This document shows, one piece after another, positions 1 through 6,420 of a stretch of 12,765 nt of DNA. Every line of letters starts with the position of its first letter. Within the stretch, counting starts at the first letter, position 1. The notes beneath the pieces are model-generated. The model searched no databases and was not told the origin of the DNA. It saw nothing but the letters and a program-made list of their open reading frames with translations. Both the position numbers and the translations under genes were made by a program. Origin of the DNA: an uncultured Slackia sp. (GTDB taxonomy: Bacteria; Actinomycetota; Coriobacteriia; Coriobacteriales; Eggerthellaceae); NCBI GenBank assembly GCA_900555495.1, contig USLD01000021.1, positions 1-12,765 on the forward strand, read 5' to 3'.

Positions 1-82
1 AATCGCCTAACGAAACGCGAACGTCCCGCACGGCAGAACGGCGGCGCGACTCCCGAACCGCCGCCCTCCAAGCCTTTCTCAA

Positions 83-119
83 CGCGCATGCCGCGCATCC
101 CCTCCAAGCGGCATGCGCG
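83..119. repeat. 12-bp perfect inverted repeat
   Basis: Bases 83-94 (CGCGCATGCCGC) are the exact reverse complement of 108-119, with a 13-base loop. No T-run follows on either strand, so this is not a classic intrinsic terminator. It is the outermost of three hairpins stacked downstream of the hydrolase gene. Confidence 0.6.
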
Positions 120-143
120 CCCCTCTTGCATCGATAAAGCGAT

Positions 144-173
144 ATCGCGCCCTCGATCGACCGAGGGCGCGAT
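144..173. repeat. 12-bp perfect inverted repeat, possible terminator stem
   Basis: Bases 144-155 (ATCGCGCCCTCG) pair perfectly with 162-173 around a 6-base loop (ATCGAC). The stem is very GC-rich. On the minus strand it is followed by ATATCGCTTTATCG, a weak T-containing tail. It sits between the repeat at 83-119 and the clear terminator at 180-214. Confidence 0.6.
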
Positions 174-179
174 GCGCGA

Positions 180-214
180 GAAAAAGACCGCGATACTGAA
201 TCGCGGTCTTTTTC
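180..214. terminator. Bidirectional intrinsic terminator
   Basis: A perfect 15-bp stem (GAAAAAGACCGCGAT at 180-194 with its complement at 200-214) encloses a 5-base loop. The A-tract on one arm and T-tract on the other make it work as an intrinsic terminator in both directions. It lies 27 bases past the stop of the minus-strand hydrolase and would end that transcript. It could also end any plus-strand transcript entering from the left of the window. Confidence 0.85.
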
Positions 215-240
215 TCGTCAATGGCCGAAACAGTGCCAGG

Positions 241-1182
241 TCAGACTCCTTTGCTCTCCAGCCATCGTTCGATATCCGCGTAAACGCCCTCCTTGCCGGG
301 CTCGTTGAGGATTTCATGACGCATGCCGTCGTAGAGCTTCAAGTCGACCGACATGACTCCCGCCGTACGGTATTCGTCGACGGCTCGACGGACGCCCGCT
401 CCGCACTCGCCTACGGGGTCTTGCGCGCCCGCCACGAAAAGCAACGGCACCTCATGCGGCACAAGACGCGCACGCGCGGTATCGGTCGCCTCCAGCGTAA
501 GCGCGGTAAGCGAAGCATAGCCTCCCACCGTGAACATCTGCCCGCATGCGGGATCGGCGATATAGGCATCGACGACCGCGGAGTCGGTCGATATCCAATC
601 CACCTCGGTGCGCGCGTCGGCGATGGCCTTTCCGAACGAGCCGGCGCCGAGCGAATCGATGAACGCGCTGCGGTGCCGTTCGCCCCTGAAAGCCGCGATG
701 AGGCGCGACAGCATATTGCCTGCGCGCGCCAACGGACGCGGCTGCTGGCCCGTGCCGCACAGAACGGCGGCTGCGAGCCCTTCGCCATGCCTGGTCAGAT
801 AGCACCGAGTCACGAAGCTGCCCATGGAATGCCCGAACATCACGTACGGAACGGTGCTCGCGAAGCGCGCGGCCGTCATGCAGCGCAGCTCGTGGACGTC
901 TTCGATCAGCACATCGTTGCCGCCCTCGACGGGAAGATGGCCGAGGTCGTTTTCGTCCTGCACGCTTTTGCCATGGCCCGCATGATCGTTCGCGCACACG
1001 ACGAAACCCTGCGACACCAGATAGCGCGCGAAAGGCTCGTATCGGTCGATGTGCTCGGCCATGCCGTGTACGATCTGCACGATGCCGCGCGGCGCGACGG
1101 ACTGCGCATCGGGCTGCCAGAGCAAGGCATGGATGCGCGACGTTTTGTCATGGCTCGCGAATCCAAGGCGCTGTGTTTTCAT
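241..1182 (-). CDS. Alpha/beta hydrolase, monoacylglycerol lipase / lysophospholipase type
   Basis: A 313-residue serine hydrolase of the Hydrolase_4 (serine aminopeptidase S33 / monoglyceride lipase) type. The nucleophile elbow GHSMG is at residues 117-121 (Ser119). The oxyanion-hole HG is at 39-40, in the HGMAEH context typical of this family. The acid is probably Asp255 (AGAQDPVG) and the base His289 (GMRHE). There is no signal peptide, so it is probably cytoplasmic. Family members cleave acyl esters of glycerol or lysophospholipids; the substrate here is inferred only. The ATG at 1180-1182 is chosen because GGGAGGG lies a few bases upstream, although the frame stays open far further upstream, antisense to the reductase. 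It is a single-gene unit, divergent from the aldo/keto reductase, and ends at the terminator at 180-214. Confidence 0.93.
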   Translation of the reverse strand: MKTQRLGFASHDKTSRIHALLWQPDAQSVAPRGIVQIVHGMAEHIDRYEPFARYLVSQGFVVCANDHAGHGKSVQDENDLGHLPVEGGNDVLIEDVHELRCMTAARFASTVPYVMFGHSMGSFVTRCYLTRHGEGLAAAVLCGTGQQPRPLARAGNMLSRLIAAFRGERHRSAFIDSLGAGSFGKAIADARTEVDWISTDSAVVDAYIADPACGQMFTVGGYASLTALTLEATDTARARLVPHEVPLLFVAGAQDPVGECGAGVRRAVDEYRTAGVMSVDLKLYDGMRHEILNEPGKEGVYADIERWLESKGV

Positions 1183-1461
1183 ATTCCATCCCTCCCTCAG
1201 CAATATGAAATTACAGGATACCCGACTCGCTCCGTCCGCATGCGCGGAGAACATCGGACGAACCCTTTTGCGAAAATCCCCTTTCGAGAAAAGCGAGAGT
1301 CGACGCACGGAGAGGCGTCGGGAACAGGAAGACGCGTTGATCGCCTTGCCGACCGAAGCGCCCGCAACGCATCGGCTTTGCGAAAAATGCGCGTCGGACT
1401 TCTTGACTTGAACCGCACTCGAAGCGTTAGGGTTGTCGACGAACCGGAAAGGAAGGACATT
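1183..1461. promoter_or_regulatory. Divergent intergenic region (hydrolase / aldo-keto reductase)
   Basis: These 279 bases between divergently transcribed genes must hold both promoters. On the plus strand TTGACT at 1403-1408 is a possible -35 box; the best downstream partner (TAGGGT, 1428-1433) is weak and 19 bases away. A 6-bp inverted repeat (CGACGC 1301-1306 / GCGTCG 1315-1320) lies mid-region. No convincing coding sequence was seen. Confidence 0.4.
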
Positions 1462-2580
1462 ATGAACGAAGCTCCCCGAAACACTCCGCGACTCGGATTC
1501 GGCTGCATGCGCCTGCCGTTGCTTGACCGAAACGACCCGACCAGCATCGATATCGAGCATTTCAAACGCATGGTCGATACGTTCATCGAAGGAGGCGGGA
1601 CGTATTTCGACACCGCCTTCGTATACCATGACGGCGCCTCGGAAAGCGCGCTGCGCGAAGCGCTCGTGAATCGCTATCCGCGCGAGGCTTACACCATAGC
1701 GACGAAATGTCTTGCCTGGGCCGCGCCCGACGCACGCACCGCGCGATCGAATCTCGAAACGTCCCTCGAACGTCTCGGCGTCGACTACGTCGACTATTAC
1801 CTGCTGCACAACGTCGGCGGCGCGCGCACGGCGAAATTCGACGAATACGGCATGTGGGATTTCGTGCGCGAAATGAAATCCCAGGGAAAAATCCGCAACA
1901 TCGGCTTTTCCATGCATGATGGCGCAGAGGCGCTGCTGACGGCGCATCCTGAGATGGATTTCGTCCAGCTTCAGGCGAATTACCTCGACTGGGACGACCC
2001 GATCGTGCAGTCTCGCCGCTGCCTGGAAATCGCCCGAAAGCATGGCGTTCCCGTAATCGTCATGGAACCCGCACGCGGCGGGCGCCTGATCGAGCTCCCC
2101 GAGCGCGCGGCGACCGTGCTCGAACAGGCAGCGCCCGACAACAGCATCGCATCGTGGGCGTATCGCTTCTGCTACGGCCTGCCGAACGTGACCGCCGTGC
2201 TTTCGGGCATGTCGACGACCGAACAGGTACGCGAAAACGTCTCCGACTGGAACCGGTTCGGATCGACTCCGTTTTCCGCCGAAGAGCGTCGTGCGCTCGA
2301 CGACGCCGTCAAGGCGCTGCATGCCGTTGAATCCATCCCCTGCACCAATTGCAAATACTGCGTGAAAGACTGCCCGCAGGGCGTGGCCATACCCAACATC
2401 TTGGCGCTGCTCAACCTCGAGGCGTACACCGAAAACCGCGACTTCGTCAAAGGACAGTATTCATGGCAGGCCAAAGCCCCTGCGAGCGCGTGCATCTCCT
2501 GCGGCGCTTGCGAAGACATGTGCCCGCAGAAAATAGATATCATCGACCGGCTCGCCGAAGCGGCACGTCGATACGAATAA
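1462..2580 (+). CDS. Aldo/keto reductase with C-terminal double 4Fe-4S ferredoxin domain
   Basis: A 372-residue fusion typical of anaerobes. Residues 10-285 form an aldo/keto reductase TIM barrel, starting LGFGCMRLP. The AKR catalytic tetrad is visible as Asp50 and Tyr55 (FDTAFVYH), Lys82 (TKC) and His116 (YLLHN). The tail carries two 4Fe-4S motifs: Cys294/297/300/304-Pro and Cys344/347/350/354-Pro. Such proteins are thought to pass electrons between a carbonyl/alcohol couple and a ferredoxin-like chain; the physiological substrate is unknown. The ATG at 1462 is chosen because AAAGGAAGG precedes it at good spacing and the AKR family start aligns. The open frame runs back to base 88, but that stretch is antisense to the hydrolase and lacks family similarity. 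It is the only plus-strand gene in the window and is apparently monocistronic. Confidence 0.95.
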   Translation: MNEAPRNTPRLGFGCMRLPLLDRNDPTSIDIEHFKRMVDTFIEGGGTYFDTAFVYHDGASESALREALVNRYPREAYTIATKCLAWAAPDARTARSNLETSLERLGVDYVDYYLLHNVGGARTAKFDEYGMWDFVREMKSQGKIRNIGFSMHDGAEALLTAHPEMDFVQLQANYLDWDDPIVQSRRCLEIARKHGVPVIVMEPARGGRLIELPERAATVLEQAAPDNSIASWAYRFCYGLPNVTAVLSGMSTTEQVRENVSDWNRFGSTPFSAEERRALDDAVKALHAVESIPCTNCKYCVKDCPQGVAIPNILALLNLEAYTENRDFVKGQYSWQAKAPASACISCGACEDMCPQKIDIIDRLAEAARRYE

Positions 2581-2594
2581 GGCCCGTATAAGAC

Positions 2595-2629
2595 GCCCCG
2601 TGCCTCCTATTATCATCGAGACGCGGGGC
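2595..2629 (+). terminator. Candidate terminator after the aldo/keto reductase
   Basis: A 12-position stem (GCCCCGTGCCTC, 2595-2606, with 2618-2629) has one G-T wobble and one mismatch around an 11-base loop. It starts 14 bases after the reductase stop codon, between two convergent genes. The tail (ATCGCTTCGTCTTC) is only moderately T-rich, so termination strength is uncertain. It could act on both strands. Confidence 0.5.
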
Positions 2630-2680
2630 ATCGCTTCGTCTTCAAGTGCACGCATCGGCGCCGTCGACGCGGAAATAGCG

Positions 2681-3286
2681 CTATCCGGCTCCTTTCACGA
2701 TAGCGTGCGCCATAACCAGCAAGAAGAACGAAACCGAAAGGAACGGCACGAACGGAAACGTGCCGTCGAAGGGCGCGGGAAAAGGCGCTCGGATCAGCCC
2801 GTGCGCCTGGAGCATGGCGAAAGCGCGGTCGCGAGCGAAGCGGACAGCGGAGTACAGCACGGCAAGCACGCAGGCCGCAGCCAGACAGACGAACGCCCCT
2901 GCCGCACCGCAATACAGCCCCAACACGAACAACAGCTTCACATCACCCATGCCGAGCGCCGCCCTGCCCGCTCCACGCGAAAGAAGGAAATCGAGCATCA
3001 AGGCGAACGCCGAAACGAGCGCCGCCCCGACGGCTCCCGCGGCGATCCCGCGCATCCAAGAAAAAGCCGACCGACCCTCTTCCCATCCGACGATATCGCA
3101 AATCGCCGAGAAAACGAAAGCGGCTGCCCAGGCGAAAATACCCGAGACGATCGCCGTATCAGGCACGATACGGCACCTGGCATCTACGACGCTCGCCCAT
3201 GCGAGAACGCACCCGAGCGCGGTCGCTGCGAAGCCGGCGCATAGTCGCGGCATGAAACCGAAAGGTATGTCGAACAGCAATTCCAT
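2681..3286 (-). CDS. Prepilin peptidase, A24 family (short, peptidase domain only)
   Basis: A 201-residue polytopic membrane protein with five or six hydrophobic segments (about 14-33, 47-66, 79-101, 119-147 and 178-196). It carries both catalytic aspartates of the A24 family: Asp35 in the cytoplasmic loop (VVDARCRIVPD) and Asp115 in the GMGDVKLL motif (GxGD). The PFVPFL segment near the C-terminus is also typical. It lacks the N-terminal cysteine-rich methyltransferase domain of PilD, so it resembles TadV/CpaA-type enzymes that process Flp or type IV pilin-like leaders. The ATG at 3284-3286 is preceded by AGGGG. No pilin, Tad ATPase or secretin gene is nearby, so its substrate must be encoded elsewhere. 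It is convergent with the aldo/keto reductase. Confidence 0.9.
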   Translation of the reverse strand: MELLFDIPFGFMPRLCAGFAATALGCVLAWASVVDARCRIVPDTAIVSGIFAWAAAFVFSAICDIVGWEEGRSAFSWMRGIAAGAVGAALVSAFALMLDFLLSRGAGRAALGMGDVKLLFVLGLYCGAAGAFVCLAAACVLAVLYSAVRFARDRAFAMLQAHGLIRAPFPAPFDGTFPFVPFLSVSFFLLVMAHAIVKGAG

Positions 3287-3289
3287 ACC

Positions 3290-3605
3290 CCTAGCCTAGA
3301 TGACGGCCCCGTCGCGAATCCGAGCCATTCGGCGACCTGTTCCGGATCGATTCCCGCCGTCATCTTCTCGAAATCCGTCTCCGCGCCGCACCCCGCTCGT
3401 CCGCAACCGCCATCTGAGACGGGTTCACGTCGTCGATCGCCACGACCCCACGTCGAAGATTTCTGGAGCGAAAATGACAAGACGCGAATAGGAAAACGAA
3501 GAACGGGACGCCAGCGCCTGCGACCGCATGCCCTTCGCGAAACAACAACGTCGTTAGTGCGGAAAAAAGCGCGTTGCGCCGCCATGCATTATGCAGAAGC
3601 TCCAA
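3290..3605 (-). pseudogene. Possible frameshifted ORF upstream of the prepilin peptidase
   Basis: No function recognised. From about 3605 leftward one frame reads as a plausible protein. It has a basic N-terminus (NAWRRN) and a hydrophobic stretch (AVAGAGVPFFVFLFASC), followed by a soluble segment (GVVAIDDVNPSQMAVADERG) with high GC at third codon positions, and stops at 3360. At about the same point the neighbouring frame begins to look coding (TDFEKMTAGIDPEQVAEWLG) and runs up to the peptidase start. A single base lost or gained near 3380-3400 would join them into one protein of about 100 residues with a single membrane segment. The first frame would start at TTG 3603-3605 after a poor ribosome site, or the gene may have lost its start. 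Alternatively the whole stretch is non-coding leader DNA. Confidence 0.3.
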
Positions 3606-3690
3606 TGACGCCGAATGTTATTTACACTGTAAAGTAACGCATAATTCCAGTTCATAGGTCAAATGACCACAAACGGAAAACGAGCTTCGC
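3606..3690. promoter_or_regulatory. AT-rich promoter/operator region
   Basis: This AT-rich patch lies in an otherwise GC-rich window. It contains a 22-base near-perfect palindrome at 3617-3638: GTTA-TTTACA-C-TGTAAA-g-TAAC, whose core TTTACACTGTAAA is perfect. A second short palindrome, GGTCAAATGACC, is at 3658-3669. CATAAT at 3640-3645 resembles a plus-strand -10 box, but no plus-strand gene follows. The only gene downstream on the minus strand is the prepilin peptidase with its odd leader ORF, so this is probably its control region. The repressor family cannot be named from the site alone. Confidence 0.45.
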
Positions 3691-3708
3691 ATGCTCAAGA
3701 ACGAAAGA

Positions 3709-3742
3709 CGAAGGCCTGGACGGCTATCCATCCAGGCCTTCG
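3709..3742 (-). terminator. Intrinsic terminator of the threonylcarbamoyl-AMP synthase gene
   Basis: A perfect 12-bp stem (CGAAGGCCTGGA, 3709-3720, with 3731-3742) encloses a 10-base loop. On the minus strand it is followed by TCTTTCGTTCTTG. It lies 38 bases past the minus-strand stop codon, as expected for a terminator. Confidence 0.8.
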
Positions 3743-3780
3743 CGGCAAAGATTCTTTCAAGCCGATCAAGCACGGCTAGG

Positions 3781-4380
3781 CTATACAAGCGCGAGCAGAT
3801 CCTTCTCCGTTACCGAGCCGTGGCGCAGCACCATCGGACGCGACCCCGTACAGTCGACCACGGTCGAAGAGATGCCGCTGCGCGGCGAACCGTCGCCGAG
3901 CGCAGCCGCTACCAAGCCAAGCAGCTCGCGATCGACCTCGTCGAACGTGTGCGCGGGAGGCTTCCCCTGAAAATTGGCGCTCGAGGTTGCCAACGGAAAG
4001 CCGACGCGTTCGATCAACGCGAGCGCGACGGGATCGTTCGGCATGCGCAACGCGATGGTGCCGTTCTCGGCGCGAAACGCCTCGGGCACATTGCCTGCAG
4101 CCTTCACGATCAAGGTCAAAGGACCGGGCCAGAACTTCTCGGCCGCCGCAAGCGCATACGCAGGAACATCGCGGCCGTAGAACGCGAGCGCGCTCTTTTT
4201 GCCGACGAGCCAAGGGATAGCCTTGTCGGAATCGCGGCGCTTGATGTCGTAGAGCACCTGGGGCGTTTTCGCCAGGCCAACTGCCACGCCGATGCCGTAG
4301 ACGGTATCGGTCGGAAACACCACGGGTTTGCCTGCGGTCAGCGCCGCAGCGGTTTTCTCGATGCTATCGGTCTGTTTCAT
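3781..4380 (-). CDS. L-threonylcarbamoyladenylate synthase (YrdC/Sua5 domain, TsaC type)
   Basis: A 199-residue cytoplasmic protein consisting of the YrdC domain alone. Visible motifs are PTDTVYG (23-29), the KRR basic segment (47-49), WPGPLT (84-89), TSSAN (132-136) and STVVD (172-176). These match enzymes that form threonylcarbamoyl-AMP from threonine, bicarbonate and ATP for the t6A modification at position 37 of ANN-decoding tRNAs. It lacks the C-terminal Sua5 extension, so it is of TsaC length; a YciO-like paralogue cannot be excluded. The ATG at 4378-4380 is chosen because GAGG lies at correct spacing. An upstream in-frame start would add about 30 residues (MADETRRVLAGG...) without family similarity. 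It is monocistronic, with a 407-base gap upstream and its own terminator downstream. Confidence 0.92.
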   Translation of the reverse strand: MKQTDSIEKTAAALTAGKPVVFPTDTVYGIGVAVGLAKTPQVLYDIKRRDSDKAIPWLVGKKSALAFYGRDVPAYALAAAEKFWPGPLTLIVKAAGNVPEAFRAENGTIALRMPNDPVALALIERVGFPLATSSANFQGKPPAHTFDEVDRELLGLVAAALGDGSPRSGISSTVVDCTGSRPMVLRHGSVTEKDLLALV

Positions 4381-4674
4381 GAAAACCTCGCTTTCGCGGC
4401 CGCGCCTCGGCCGCATCGTCGATTCCGCATGATACCCGCCGGCAAGCACGCGACGCGTTTCGTCGGCCATTCGTTACAGCTTCAACAGAACGGCCGCCGG
4501 TATTTTGGAAAAATCAGCAACATGAGGCCGAAAAATCGAAGCTCTGCCACGCGCAAAGCCCCGAAGACGCCCCATTATCGCTCCAGAATGCTCTTTAATA
4601 CTCATCTGAATAATAAATGTAGAATAAAAGGACGCACCAAGGCAGGGCGGCGCTTCCATTCGTGGCAAACCCTC
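4381..4674. other. Intergenic stretch upstream of the threonylcarbamoyl-AMP synthase gene
   Basis: About 290 bases without a supported gene. The part from 4580 to 4635 is AT-rich (CATTATCG..., TAATAAATG...) and is the likeliest place for the minus-strand promoter, but no -35/-10 pair with good spacing was found. A 43-codon minus-strand ORF ending at 4474 lacks a ribosome site and is not annotated. Confidence 0.4.
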
Positions 4675-4704
4675 GAAAAAATGGCCGCAGCGGCCTCTTT
4701 TTTC
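4675..4704. terminator. Bidirectional terminator-like hairpin
   Basis: GAAAAAA, a GC stem (GGCC-GCAGC-GGCC, 4683-4695) and CTCTTTTTTC form a short hairpin flanked by A- and T-tracts on both sides. It can act in either direction. It is the second stop signal downstream of the minus-strand heterocycle operon and separates it from the next gene. Confidence 0.6.
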
Positions 4705-4737
4705 CAAAGAACGCCCCGAAGCGCCGCACGACAGCCA

Positions 4738-4768
4738 AAGGGCCTCCGACACGAAGCCGGAGGCCCTT
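4738..4768 (-). terminator. Terminator of the hydantoinase/DUF917 operon
   Basis: A perfect 11-bp stem (AAGGGCCTCCG, 4738-4748, with 4758-4768) encloses a 9-base loop. It lies 19 bases past the minus-strand stop of the HyuA-type gene. The U-tract on the minus strand is short (CTTTGG), which may explain the additional hairpin at 4675-4704. Confidence 0.75.
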
Positions 4769-4787
4769 CTTCAAGCGTGCCAAACGG

Positions 4788-6341
4788 CTATTGCGCCAGA
4801 TCGCCCGCTGCCTTCACCTTCACGCGGTTGGTGTGGCCGGGATAATACTGCAGGGGCACATCCTCGGAATCGATGATTTCCACCGTCTCGCGGATGGCGC
4901 CCGCCCCGACCGCCTGGTCGATGGCCGCAGCGCGGGCGGCGGCCAGAGCCTGCTCGCGCGGCGTCACGTCGTAATCGACGAGTGCCTCGTACGTACCGCT
5001 CACCTTGGAAATGGCGGAGCCGATCGCGTTCGCGCAGCCGGAGTGCTCGGGCTTCACGCATTCGGCCGTGCCCGCCAGGTCGGTCGGCAGGGTGATGCAG
5101 CCGCCGCCCACCAAGATTGCGTCGATGTCGTCATTGGACACCTTCATCATGTCGATGCCCTCTTCCACCAGCTCGCGCATGGCGTCGAGCGCCTTATTGG
5201 CGAAGGCCTCGTCGATATGCGCGACCTTGGAAGCATCGCCTACCTCGGCCATGCCCAGACGCACCGCGATGTCGGTGGCCGTCATGACGTCGCCGCCGAA
5301 GACGAGCGCATGCTTGGTGATTTCATAGCCCACCGAATCGGGGCCCACGGTGACGCGGCCGTCTTCATGCTCGCGCACGATGGAGCCGCCGCCCAGACCG
5401 ATCGAGATGACGTCGGGCATGCGGAAGTTCGTGCGCACGCCGCCGATCGTCACTGCCACGCCGCTTTCGCGCGGGAATCCGCTCTGCAGAACGCCCAGGT
5501 CGGTGGTGGTGCCGCCCACGTCGATGACGATGGCGTCTTCCATCTTGGACAGATAGCTCGCGCCGCGAATGGAATTGGTGGGGCCGCATGCGATGGTGAG
5601 GATCGGATACTGGCGAGCGTGCTCGATGGTCATGAGCGTGCCGTCGTTCTGAGACAGGTAAACGTCGGCATTCGTGATGCCGCGCTCGGCGAGGCTTTTC
5701 GCGAAGCCTTCGGTGAAGCGCTTGGCGACCTCATGAAGGGCCGCATTGAGAATGGTGGCATTTTCGCGCTCGACCAAACCCATGGAGCCGATTTCGGACG
5801 AAATGGACACGTGGACGTCTTCGCCGAGCACCTCGCGCGCGATCTTCGCAGCGGCAAGCTCGTCGTCGTTGCGGACGCTAGAGAACACGCAGCTGATCGC
5901 CACGGCGCCGACCTTGCCCTTCACGCCCTCGAAGAACGAACGGCACGCCGCTTCGTCGAATGCGGCGAGGCGCTTGCCGTCGTACTCGAAGCCGCCGCCG
6001 ATAATGGCGGAATCCACCGCGACGGCCGAGATGTCGTCAGCCCAGTCGACCATCGGGGGAATGCCCACCGATGCAGGAGCGCCGATACGCAAGATGGCGA
6101 TGGGAGCCAGGCCCTTGCGCTCGACGATGGCATTGGTGCACTGCGTGGTGCCGAGCATCGCCTGGCCGATCTGCGCCGGGTCGACGCTGCTTGCAGCCAG
6201 GACGGCGTCGACCGCGCCCATGATGCCTTCGTAGATATCGCCCGACGTGGGGTTCTTGATGGCAGCCACCACATCGAGGTTCTCATCGATCAAAACCGCG
6301 TCGGTGTTCGTGCCTCCGACGTCGATACCGAGTTTGTACAT
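4788..6341 (-). CDS. Hydantoinase/oxoprolinase family protein, short HyuA type
   Basis: A 517-residue cytoplasmic protein with the two-domain, actin-like ATPase architecture of HyuA (Hydant_A_N followed by Hydantoinase_A). The N-terminal phosphate loop GIDVGGTNTD is at 5-14, the second one IDVGGTTTD at 273-281, GLGGGSI at 315-321 and VGGGC at 411-415. HyuA proteins couple ATP hydrolysis to opening of hydantoin or 5-oxoproline-like rings, normally with a HyuB partner. This one is shorter than classical HyuA (about 680-700 residues) and has no HyuB in the window, so the exact reaction is open. The ATG at 6339-6341 follows GAGGAGGAACC, a strong ribosome site. It is the last gene of the permease-DUF917-DUF917-HyuA operon, 79 bases after the preceding stop, and is followed by two terminators. 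Confidence 0.92.
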   Translation of the reverse strand: MYKLGIDVGGTNTDAVLIDENLDVVAAIKNPTSGDIYEGIMGAVDAVLAASSVDPAQIGQAMLGTTQCTNAIVERKGLAPIAILRIGAPASVGIPPMVDWADDISAVAVDSAIIGGGFEYDGKRLAAFDEAACRSFFEGVKGKVGAVAISCVFSSVRNDDELAAAKIAREVLGEDVHVSISSEIGSMGLVERENATILNAALHEVAKRFTEGFAKSLAERGITNADVYLSQNDGTLMTIEHARQYPILTIACGPTNSIRGASYLSKMEDAIVIDVGGTTTDLGVLQSGFPRESGVAVTIGGVRTNFRMPDVISIGLGGGSIVREHEDGRVTVGPDSVGYEITKHALVFGGDVMTATDIAVRLGMAEVGDASKVAHIDEAFANKALDAMRELVEEGIDMMKVSNDDIDAILVGGGCITLPTDLAGTAECVKPEHSGCANAIGSAISKVSGTYEALVDYDVTPREQALAAARAAAIDQAVGAGAIRETVEIIDSEDVPLQYYPGHTNRVKVKAAGDLAQ

Positions 6342-6420
6342 TGGTTCCTCCTCTTTCGAAACGCCTCGAAAGGCGTGTCATCCGATCGAATGCAAGGCGC
6401 CGATACGCCGTGCTTCGACG

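Noticed and set aside
88..1461. Plus-strand open frame running into the aldo/keto reductase, giving an 830-residue reading
   Set aside because: The first 458 codons are antisense to the hydrolase, are rich in Arg/His/Ala as expected of GC-rich shadow frames, and have no domain pattern; a clear ribosome site and family start are at 1462.
1183..2322. Minus-strand N-terminal extension of the hydrolase frame
   Set aside because: It is antisense to the reductase and lacks similarity; the hydrolase has a strong ribosome site before the ATG at 1182.
2600..3299. Plus-strand open frames opposite the prepilin peptidase
   Set aside because: The minus strand carries the A24 catalytic motifs and membrane segments; the plus frames are charged shadow sequence.
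4474..4602. 43-codon minus-strand ORF (MSIKEHSGAIMG...) upstream of the threonylcarbamoyl-AMP synthase gene
   Set aside because: No ribosome site, no hydrophobic or conserved-looking pattern, and it lies in the probable promoter region.
3691..4845. Plus-strand open frame of 384 codons
   Set aside because: It is antisense to the threonylcarbamoyl-AMP synthase gene and crosses its terminator and the operon terminators; no motif was recognised.
6361..6376. 5-bp hairpin ACGCC/GGCGT between copy A of DUF917 and the HyuA-type gene
   Set aside because: Short stem without a T-run inside an operon; too weak to call a terminator or processing site.
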